A stretch of DNA of 64,000 nucleotides from Pampus argenteus (taxonomy: Eukaryota; Chordata; Actinopteri; Scombriformes; Stromateidae): positions 7,710,001 through 7,774,000 of the forward strand of contig CM072873.1 in assembly GCA_036937835.1 (NCBI GenBank), given 5' to 3'. A program made the translations under genes and the position numbers. The notes below the pieces were generated by a model, which was given only the letters and a program-made list of their open reading frames with translations, ran no database searches and was not told where the DNA came from. Below are positions 21,301 to 31,400 of the stretch, in pieces; positions within the stretch are counted from its first letter, which is position 1; each line of letters opens with the position of its first letter.

Positions 21301-23555
21301 GTCTGCACCAATGTGAACTCTCTCACCTCTAGGGATGCTCTGCATCACTTCATCAAGGTCCAACCAGAATTTCTCTTTCTCTTCCAGCTCACATCTTACC
21401 TGTGGAGCATACCCACTAACAACATTAAACATCAACGTTCGATTTCTAGCTTCAGACTCAACTCTTTTTCCTCCAGGACACTCCTAACAAACTCCTCATT
21501 CAAGATAACTCCTACTCCATTTATCTTACTATCTCCATCATGATAGAACAACTTGAACCCTGCTCCTAAGCGTCTAAGCCTTGCTACCTTTCCACCAGGT
21601 CTCCTGGACACCGATGGCGGTCATTGTTAACCCGGGCCTCAACCGGTCCGGAAGTCATAGGTTCGATTCGCATTTTTGGCTACATTGCCTGTTACTAACT
21701 ACTATAATACTATATTGATAATAGGTTTAGCAGCTATTGTATATTACTCACCACTGTGTCCCTCTAGAGTCTGGTTCATTGACAGGTTACTGGGTGCAGC
21801 AAGTCCTTTAATTTTGGCATCATCTGTTAAGAAACAATTTCTAATTAAAGGTCGCAACACAGGAGGGGCACCACATCAGGACAGGACTCAGGAGTACATT
21901 TGCATCTGAAGGAAAAGGGACATTCCTTTAAAGACACCAAATGTACACATTTTGGACAAGAAGGACAGGTCATTCGAGAGACGAGTGAAGGAGGCCATCT
22001 ATGTCCATTTGGAACAACCAACTCTAAACAGAGGAGGGGGGCTGTGCCATAATCTGTCTGCTACATACCATCCTGCCTTGAGATCACATCCCAGGAAGTT
22101 TAACTGCTCTTCACCATCAGAGCAGGTTTCATTCTCTGGATCATGTGACCACAACGACTCTCATCCTAATTCACATTCCTTGTTATGGAATGAGGGGTGT
22201 GGTCTACAGTTCCACCCTCTGTGATCCAGAGATATAGCTCCTGGTTTCCATCATCAGGTTAGAACTGAAGAAGCCTTTTGGATGAAAGGTGAAACGTCTT
22301 CAAACTCCAGGGAAAAAAGTCCAGTTGCTTACAACTCAACTCCTTTAACAACGATGACCTGGATGAGTGAGAATCTACACAGACATCCTAATCAAAAGGC
22401 TTACAGACACTTACAGTATTGGAGTATTTTAGTTTATGATAATACAGTTTGTAAGTAAATATTCATTGTTTTCTATGTTTGTTGAACATTATAATACCCA
22501 ACAAGGTGGTACCATTTGACTTAGTGACTGGACACCAAGGCACCAGAACTGAGCCAAAAGAGTTTTGAATGTTTTAAAAGATTTCTTACACAAGAACCAT
22601 TGTTTCAAAACCCCTCAAATCTCAATCACATTGTTATTAGTATTATAAAATGGCTCAGACTAAATGTATGTGACAGTACTCATTAAGGCCATTTATCACC
22701 TGTATTCGGAAAATTTAAAAAAGTAGTATATTTATTTGTGAACTTGGCACACAGTCTCACTGATTCAAATGCCTGAAACCAGGCTCACACAGCATCAATG
22801 TATAGGGAAAAATCACCAGTGGATATTTAAACAACGATGATGCTACCGCTGTTCAAACATCTGCTATACAATTTTGCAAATTGTCATTACAGCCTTGGGC
22901 TAGAATGACATTTCTGTCGTTCAAAAATATTATAAGTTATATTATATTATATTATGATGTATTTTCAAGTCTAACCATTAATAGAAAAAGTAACTTTAAC
23001 CACTCAGTAAGATTTTTAAGAGCTGGTCTAATGGCACATAAGAGACATTGTGACAGTGATTTTTGATGGCATGTGGATTATTTTTGATTCTATATATTAT
23101 ACAGTTTTACACTGTTACGCATTTCTCAGGTCAATTAATATGTACATTGTGCATTGTATGTTAGATTTATGTGGTTTGCCTTTATGACCATTCAGATTTT
23201 CATTCTCAAGCAAAATGCGTATTCCTATCCATATGTAGCCTGGGAGTCATGCAGTCTTTCAGGGACGTGCAGGCTGTTCACTCCACACCCTACACTTTAC
23301 TTACCTGTCTGAGTTTCAAGCTTGAGCACCCTCAGGAGACCATCATCCCCTCCGCAGGCAATGAAGCCTTGATCTTTGTTCCAGGAGACACATTTCAGAT
23401 GAATATTGTTGGGGATAGCAATCTATAAGAAACGGGAAATGTCGGCCAGAGTCATGTTAACCAACGCTTTATATCTTAATGTATCTAACAATTAGTAACA
23501 CAGGGGGTGTCACAGGTTGTCCAGCACTCACCTTCTTGCTGAGGTAGATAAACAT
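9400..23555 (-). CDS. wdr35: WD repeat protein 35 / IFT121 (27 coding exons, complete)
   Basis: Intraflagellar transport complex A subunit, acting in retrograde ciliary transport and membrane-protein entry. Exons in transcript order: 23532-23555, 23305-23422, 21752-21823, 19791-19883, 19586-19714, 19318-19451, 18662-18827, 18426-18571, 17823-17948, 17441-17626, 17000-17060, 16296-16440, 15849-15918, 15592-15645, 15400-15509, 15073-15292, 14900-14980, 14483-14619, 13741-13944, 13425-13571, 12797-12929, 12545-12655, 11626-11790, 11095-11235, 10762-10918, 9980-10220, 9400-9550. They sum to 3,522 nt (1,173 aa plus stop) in frame, against about 1,170-1,181 aa in human. The start MFIYLSKK matches human MFFYLSKK. 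The N-terminal half forms WD beta-propellers (VVTWNEQYEKLTTSDQNGL, GAISIAGIHWY). The second half is TPR-like solenoid (LGDWFRVLQLLKTGSGD). The C-terminus ends in a CSAC..CPLC zinc-binding module. All introns are GT-AG except that after exon 15, which has a GC donor. Several introns contain transposon relics. Confidence 0.95.
10691..10750 (+). mobile_element. Short RTE-like LINE fragment beside a WDR35 exon
   Basis: The sequence CCGGTCCCAAG followed by AGAGGGTTGTGTCAGAAAGG and GCATCCGAC matches a block I recognise from abundant fish RTE-like elements. It ends 12 bp short of the donor side of WDR35 exon 10762-10918, and is antisense to the gene. Confidence 0.5.
19945..21665 (-). mobile_element. 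RTE-like non-LTR retrotransposon, internally deleted
   Basis: It lies in WDR35 intron 3, same strand as the gene. Minus-strand readings give the endonuclease part near 20797-21435 (VSGYAPQ, NGHVGAGN, RVTYKSGGRSTQV), then connector sequence (KETWWWNEEVQE, GKDVQQVRVIKDRNGSV), then the start of the RT domain (GPDD near 20420). It then jumps directly from VPIFKNK to the element's C-terminal region (LRCFGHIQRRDSEYIGRRML, then RVRWRQLIYCDDP, 20004-20324). The catalytic palm is therefore deleted. Several frames are broken. The endonuclease resembles CFDP2-type RTE/BovB proteins; clade is inference. Confidence 0.75.
21836..22395 (+). mobile_element. Penelope-like element, 3' fragment (GIY-YIG end)
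   Basis: The plus-strand frame at 21952-22224 reads FERRVKEAIYVHLEQPTLN followed by RGGGLCHNLSATYHPAL, the conserved end of the GIY-YIG ORF of Penelope-like retroelements. The tail contains GAAGAAGCCTTTTGGATGAA and GGTGAAACGTCTTCAA, followed by GACCTGGATGAGTGAGAATC, a 3' block widespread in fish. The upstream part (GQD, KDT near 21870-21950) is in another frame, so it is broken. It begins only about 13 bp from the acceptor side of WDR35 exon 21752-21823 and is antisense to the gene. Confidence 0.75.
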
Positions 23556-23960
23556 GGTGGTGATGACGTCAATCCAAAGGGACTTAATTACAGCTTGCTA
23601 TACTAATTAGCATAAGTGAAAACACTAACCTGACGTCACTTATCAACGCAGACAGCTAAAGTAAGCTAACTTTTCAAACCCACATCCAGCGGCCTCGATG
23701 TAGTGAATGTAACGCTAGCCTATGCCGTTAGCTTAGCTAGCTGTTAGTTGACTGCCTCACAGCTACTACAGAGGGTTAACGTTACATGTAACGTCACAAA
23801 ATTAAAGTCCAGCTACGGTATTATTGAACAACATTATAAAGTGTAATGTAAAAACGGTTCAAACCCAACGTTTTCGTGCCCTGTGTAGGCAGACGACAGG
23901 ACTCAGAAGCTGTAGCTTCCCTCGGTCTCCCGTGGTAACCGTAAACCGGAAGCGTTGGGA
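23556..23960 (-). promoter_or_regulatory. WDR35 5' UTR and promoter region
   Basis: This lies upstream of the WDR35 start codon. It contains an ETS-type CCGGAAGCG near 23945 and a GGTAACC half-site (23933-23940) that resembles half of an RFX X-box, the usual switch of ciliary genes. It also has a GCTAGC/GTTAGC-rich stretch at 23713-23760. No TATA box is seen. The transcription start is not fixed by the sequence. Confidence 0.45.
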
Positions 23961-25453
23961 TTGTAGGGTTTTATGGTAGTTGTAGTTTTTTCTTGTTCGC
24001 GTAGACTTTTCATTAAGAGTGTTAATCTATGAAGGTATCATAAAACCAGTGGAAATATATGGTAAACATATAAGCCTACTTTGAATGTAAAATCTATAGT
24101 TACTTGTGGCTATCTTAAATACATGTAGTGGGTTCAAAGTAGTCTAGTTTGAATTAATGAAAGGTGCAGTACAAATGTAGTATTATTATTATTTATTTAT
24201 ATAGGAGATCCATTATTCAAGAATATTTATTGTCCATGTGCAACTTTACATCCAATAGAAAAAAAGGTTATACAGACAAGTTGTTTTCTATCACAAAAGC
24301 ACCAAAATACACCATGCACATAGTCAGTTAACACAGAAAGGCCCCTATTACAAAAAGTCCTTTAACTTTGTGCCATTTGTGTGCCATGACTACACAACCA
24401 AGTAGATACATTTTGTTTTGTTGGTTCAAAAATAAATTAAATCAAAAATATCAAAGCTGAATTACTACTAGACACTTTGGTCCAAGACTTTTTGCCAAGA
24501 ATTCTGCAAAGTATTGAAGCGGTCCAATCACCCTTAAACTCCTTAAGCTGTTTTCTCTCAAAACAACTGTACTTGTTACAAACAGAAAAGTAATTCATTG
24601 GAAATATTTCAGTTAACAACATAAAGGATTATAGTCATTCACTGTGGGGCAACACTGCTATGGGTCAACTAGATCAGGCTTTATTTTGGTCTTTGCTCTG
24701 CATGGTAATGCTGCAATCAGAAGGCTAACAACAAACATCTTGTTGCTAAGAGATTAGTTGTTTTATATTTATAGGTTGAGACTTTGTGCCATAGCAAAAA
24801 CTGCTCTCAGACCACTTAATACACGAGGATGTGGTGCAACATGTTACCCACCATAAATAATGAAATCATTCATTGTAAAAGTATAGGTTAAACCTTAACC
24901 ATGTTCATTTTTAATAAAAGTTACACTTCTATTTATTAGATAAATTTTCTAAATATTATACAATTGAACAGATCAGACAGGTACATGTAAACATTTAAAC
25001 CAGTTATACCTGACTTCTCTGTAAGACAGTGTTGTGAATGCAAACATATGGGTTTATAATAGTACTTTCGGTATACTGTATTAGTAATTAATATCAGATT
25101 TTAGACATGTTGCTCAAAATTAAATGAATTTGAGAGTTTCAAATGATTTCCACTGGTCAAAAAATAATAAAAAATGAATACATTGCTAGTTTTGAACATG
25201 TCTTCTGATATCATCGCTGTTCCTAATACTGCTGTTGGCCGTCAATCAGGTTCACTTTGTCTGAAAGTTCATCAAGTGGACAAATGGTCAAGGAAGTAGA
25301 ATAAAAAGGTGTTGTAATGTTCACCAGTTCTTCTATGATGCTGGACATTGGTGAAAATATACAACTATAAAACAGCAGATTTAAAGTTTAGACTCTGAGA
25401 TTGTCACTAAATGTACTAATAAGACATTATAGAGACAACATTTTAGAGATATT
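23961..25453. other. Intergenic: MATN3 3' UTR side and WDR35 upstream DNA
   Basis: No coding exon recognised. The right part must hold the matrilin-3 3' UTR. Candidate polyadenylation signals on the minus strand (AATAAA, seen as TTTATT on plus) occur near 24680 and near 24190. A short ATT-rich run lies near 24180-24200. Confidence 0.5.
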
Positions 25454-28400
25454 TTATGACCTCAATCTTGGGGTCACTGTGAGAAGCAAAAGGATATGTT
25501 TTCTGCTCAACTCCTGAATAGTTGACTGCATTTTTTTCTGGAACACAATCTGAGCTTCACACATGCAGGCGTCTTCAGTTACTTCACTTCTCATTTCCTC
25601 TGAAACGATTAAAAAAAACAGATACAGAGACAGTCGACACATGTCATTTTACCATCTGTAGTGTGGCCTCGTTGTAATACTCAACACAGCACATCACATT
25701 TTATATTTCTCTTCACAGATGAACTCTTTAAACCTCCAAAGACTTGATCTAGATCTTTTGAATGATAACATAAGCACAAAGGATACTGACTGTACAATAT
25801 AGTGAAGATCAGGCACAATCATGATTTTGCTTTTGTGAGTGAGATCATGAAATATATTTGTTAATTTACAAAGAGGAGTTACTGAGGTCAGGTCGGAATG
25901 AGCAATATACTTACATACACATATACACCAAATCACTGAAAAATATACAATCAAAAAATAACAGAAGGAAGAGGCGAATTTCAAACAATTTCATACAATT
26001 CTTTGGTCGTTTGCAGGACTAAATTTCAAATTCCTTAACAGTCTCTCATTCCTGACACCATCAGCACAGCACACTTTTACGTGTTGTATGCTGTGCTATA
26101 AATGACTGGAGTATTGCTTGTCGTTGAACTTGGTTGCAGTCAACTGCAGACTTCTTCCACGACTGAAGAATGCAAAAAGAAAGACATAGAAGATACGGTA
26201 ACTATTAAACGTTTCTGTAGACTAAGGCAGAGCCCTCTGTCGGTGCTATGGGCTTGACCACGTTCCTACATGTGTGAAACAGTAATGACGTTTTTTTCTT
26301 TTTTTCTTTTCTGTGGAAGCTGGCTGTATTTGCTGGTACTCAAGCCATTTTCAAGCCTACAGTTTGTTTGCTCTGGTCCAAATCAGTGGGTAAGTTCGTA
26401 AACTTGGTATCTTTTTCCCTTGCTTCGGTTTCTTTTCACACAGAAAAAAGTTCAAGCAAACCAAAATGCATCACTAAAAGTCGTGCATTGGTCACGAGAA
26501 GAAGGTCCTAGCTGTCAAAATATAACTCAAGGAAACATACCGTACTTGCAAAGCGCACCTGGTTACTGGAGCTGTTTAGCTCAAATTTGCAGAGTGCACC
26601 TTGTAGTGTAGTCAGATCTGCGCTCAGTCAGGTTCCCACCACAAACAAACCACTTGAGAATTTGTTTGTGACTGGTGTGAGACAATTTCCTCTAAACGGT
26701 CTTGGTGCAGTTGTTTTGATTTGAACCCGTCAACGATCGCGGTGTTCAGATCACAAACCTACGTCTGATTCAACTGGACTAAACCATGCATCCATCAAAT
26801 CTCAGAAATATGTATAGGATGACATAGTTACTGAATTAGGATTATGATCCTCATCATTCATTCTATTTCATACAGCCTATGCCCCAGCCTATCTGTCAAA
26901 GGGACACCTCAACATAGATGCATACATTAGATCCTTCTTTAGCGAGCACAGCCCAACAAACACAAACTCTTCTAGTTGGGTATTCACCGTGACTGAACTC
27001 TCAGCGCACCGTAGGGACCTGGCTATCACAATGAGGTTGTCCATTCTTTACTGGTGGAGAATAAGCTACCTTCAAATGAAGAAAAACTTTATAGATCCTC
27101 AACTGGAGGGCTGTCAAAGCATCAGGATTACCCTCGGCTGCTATTGTGCCCCTGTAGGTCTAGAATTTATTTTATACACAAAAGAAAATCAGAGTGAAGT
27201 CACAATGTCCTTGTTTACAGCTTCCATACAAAAGGTTATGCAAATTTCTGTACTGCTCTGCTTAGGAAATGGTCAAACCTATAGACCCTTTTAGAGGATG
27301 TAAGCTTGTGTAAAATATGACATGATATTGTAGAATTTGGAAAGGTTGAATCTCACCTGAAACCCTTTTTGCATCGTTAGGACGGTTTAGTCCAGCAGAC
27401 AGTCCAACCCTTTTTCCTCTTTGAAACTTTGGTTGATCATTCCTTTACATGGACAATATAAGCATGTCCATGTATGCCACTGAGCTCAATGCTAGTTGCA
27501 CTAGACAGTAATACTCTGAAGCTCAGGGTTTGGTGAGAAATGCCAATACAATATAGACAACTTAAAATTCAATACACAGACACTATTATGTACATTATGT
27601 TGAGGAGAAAAAAAAAGAAGCAAATTCTTACGTGAACATGTTTTCTGGTCTGCATTCAAAGCATATCCCACTCGACACATGCACTTGTATGAATCACCAT
27701 TGTTGATACAAATATGCTGGCAGTCATGTCCCCGAGCACATGCATCCGAGCCTGGAAAGAGACACTCTCACATCTAATTGACTTGGACTTCCATAGTCAA
27801 ACCGTGACATGTGTCTCAGCAGCTCTTGTTGCAGAAGTCGTTGGCGCTGCTATGGAATAACACAAAATATCTTTGGCGCTGCACCAATGTTCACTTGAAA
27901 GGAAACACTTTCTTACGTGAGCATGTTTTCTGATCCGTGTTCAGTACGTATCCCACTCGACACTTGCAGTTGTACGAGTTCCCGTTGTTGACACAGATCT
28001 GCTGGCAGTCGTGTCCCATGGCACATGCATCAACATCGAGACCTGCAAAGAGAGACTTATACCTTAGTAACAGTTTTATGAGAACAGAAGCTACAGTTCC
28101 ATTTACAGGCGATGGATGCCACAGCCATGTGACAGATGCAATAAAAAAAACTCCCAGCCTCCCATTTCTCCTGCATATTTGCATTAGCCTGGAACAACGG
28201 AAGATATTATTTACAACATGGTTCTGTTATGCTGTAAAAGCCATTTTGCTAGCATGGTTTGTGTCCACTTGTCTCCTTAGAGGGGAGGATTGGTGCAAAT
28301 TAATTGTTCTGAGTGATCACCTTTATCCTATGATGAAGCATTTCCATCCTGATAGGAGTGGTATCTTCCAGGATGGCAATGCTCCAATCCATAGAGAACA

Positions 28401-31400
28401 AGGGGGGCAATGAATGGTTTGGTTCATACGCTATGCCCTTCGCAGTCTATGGGAGATTTTGGACCAACGTGTCAGACATATGCTCTCCGCCACCATCATC
28501 AAAACATCAAATGAGGTAATATCTTGAGTTCAGAGACTTGTAGAATCAATGCAAAGGTGCATTTGAAGCTGAAGAAGGTTGCTCAACACCTTACATAGAC
28601 ACATGTATGCAGTGTGCATGCAGGGATGCTTTATAGCTTGAAAAGTGGTGATTTGTGAAAAAAAAAAAAAAAAAAAACTGAGATGCTGGATCAAACCATA
28701 GACACCAAATACTGTTAAATATATAGAAAAAGTCCAGGTGCTTACGTGAGCATGTTTTCCGGTCTGCATTCAATACATATCCTGCTTGACACTTGCAGAT
28801 ATACGAGTCATCATTGTTGACACATATATGCTGGCAGTCATGTCCCTGGGCACATGTATCTGAACCTGAAAAGAAACACTTCCACATCTGACTGGCTCAA
28901 TTTACATCGACCTCATCAATTTACCCCTTAGCGAGTAATAGAACCTCATGATGGGATCATTATGTTCAAGCACTTAAAATAACAGACACGGAAGCAAACC
29001 TGAGACACTTCATCACATCTAAAAGAAAGGAGTCCAAGTTCTTACGTGAGCATGTTTTCTTATCTGGATTCAACGCATATCCCACATGACATTTGCAGAT
29101 GTACGAGTCATCATTGTTTATACAAATGTGCTGGCAATCATGTCCAAGGGTACATGGTTCAGAACCTGTAAAGAAACATGTTCATATGTAACTGACATCT
29201 CATGACATCAGTTGAGGGGGGGCTTGGCCTGTTGGATCCTCTGTTTGGCAACTGTTTGGCCATTGATGGTATCTGTCACGGAGCACTTTACAATCTATAT
29301 AAACAATGGCCGTATACACCAAATCTCTAGGTGTATCACTCCCAACTTCCTGCCTGTTCAAAATAATGTCATGATTGGAGTGTTCTGGCAGTCTCCAGTA
29401 TTACTGTCAACTACTGACTGATATGTGCTTCATCAGCTCTTGCTGTATGAAACACCATAGTTTGAGGCAAATCTGAAATACTACAACATGACAGACATAC
29501 ACATCAAACGTTTAGGTAAAATTCAGGCTCTTACGTGAGCATGTTTTCTGGTCTGCATTCAACACATATCCTTCATGACATGTGCAAAGGTAAGAATCAC
29601 CATTTCTGACACAAGCATGTTGGCAGCCATGTCCATGGGCACATGTATCCAAACCTGAAAAGTTATCTTAGTCATTACTTTGGTGGGTACAATGTTATCA
29701 TAACCGACAACCGAAATAACTGCTAAAACTATGAAAATAAGTTTCAAGATGTAGGTAAACCCAAAAAGAGACATTTTCACATGTAGCGTGGTCTAACACC
29801 ATCAGTAAAATAATTGACCCAATGTTGAGCTTTCGGTAAAGTATTCTGGTATTCTGGTAAAAAATATGCAAAAGCCATAATGCAAAAAAAACAAACAAAA
29901 ACATAAAGCAAAAAAACAAAATGCAATTCCGGTACAACATATGCAAAAAAAAAAAAAAAAAAAAAGAAAGTAATGCAAAAAAACCCTGTAATTTCAGTAA
30001 AACATAATGCACCAAAAAACTTATGCAAAAAATGTAATGTGCAAAAAATAAAAAAAATATTTTTTTAAATAGAATTTTGGTCAAAGATATGCAAAAAACA
30101 TTCTTATGTGAGCATGTTTTCTGGTCTGCAATCAAAATATATCCTATCCTACACGCAAATGAGTCATTACTGTTTATACAAATGTGTCGGCAGTCAGGAC
30201 GCTCTTATCTGAACCTGAATGACACACATCCACACATAACACTAACACTACCACTTGAATGAATTCCTAGGCTTATGATACGCCAACGCTAATTGTAAAT
30301 AATATGACTCTAACAGTCAAATGTTTTCTGCATTAAACCAAGACACAATTAATTAGCAAACCGGAGCCGCTACACTTAGACGTGCAGTCTATAATTTATT
30401 TGCTAATTATAGGTGAAGCCAAGCGTCTTACGTGAGCATGTTTTCTGGTCTGCATTTAAGACATATCCCACTCGACACTTGCAGATGTACGAGTCATCCT
30501 TGTTTTCACAAATGTGCTGACACTCATGTTCATGAGCGCATGGATCAGCACCTGAAAAGAGATGATGTAACTGATATTACAGGTTGACTCTAACTATATG
30601 CTGCTCCATGCCTCTGCAGCGATCACCCTCCCAGGTCTCTCAAGTTATTCAGGCTGAGCTCAACAGCTGATTCTGTCACGAGAGATACTATAAGACGTCC
30701 AACAGGCAGGATCTACATTTTATAAAGCACTGATTATCTTAAACCAGATACACTTGACAAATGAATACACTCCAAACGTACTGAAAGGACAGGGGTGCTT
30801 ACTTGAGCATGTTTTCTGGTCAGCATTCAATACATATCCCAAATGACACTTGCAGATGTACGACTCATCAGTGTTTACACAAATATGCTGGCAGTCGTGT
30901 CCCTGGACACATGGAGTTGAACCTGAAAACAGACACTCCCACATGTAACACACTCATCCTAATTATCAGTCACATCATAACTGGACTTGAATTAAAATAA
31001 AGCTGCAGGGAGCCTTCAGATCTCTAAATAACGAGTTCTACATTTACTGAAGTACTAACAATAATGGATTTCTACAGGAAAACCTGAGACACTTCTGTGG
31101 ATGAAGCTTCTTACTTGAACACGTTTTCTTGTCTGCATTTAAAACATATCCTTCACGACACACGCAGAGGTAAGAATCACCGTTTTTGACACAAATATGC
31201 TGACAGTCGTGTCCCTCGGTACATTCATCAGAATCTGAAAAGAGACACATTTAACTGACGTTAGCTGTTTTCAGCAATCAGCTGCGTCAATCCACTACAC
31301 AGCAGTCGGAAGGAGCTGACCTGTGCCAGGAGCTGAACTCGCTTTATTCAGAATGAAATGCTACTGTGATGTTAGGGCCTCACTAGCTACCTAATACAAC

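Noticed and set aside
20004..21543. Several plus-strand ORFs of 80-170 codons in WDR35 intron 3
   Set aside because: They are complements of the minus-strand RTE-like LINE frames and have low-complexity Ser/Thr/Pro composition.
21655..21680. GGTTCGATTCGC resembling a tRNA B box
   Set aside because: No A box at the right distance and no cloverleaf could be drawn; it lies at the 5' border of the LINE.
26989..27294. A 101-codon plus-strand ORF in the last matrilin-3 intron
   Set aside because: No recognisable motif, no splice context and antisense to the host gene; probably chance or an unrecognised repeat.
27937..28413. A 158-codon plus-strand ORF as a gene
   Set aside because: Its first half is antisense to a matrilin-3 EGF exon and its end is a broken Tc1 transposase; a chance fusion.
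29698..30135. A 145-codon minus-strand ORF rich in Phe and Leu
   Set aside because: It reads through A/T-rich repeat sequence and part of the dead EGF exon; composition is that of low-complexity DNA.
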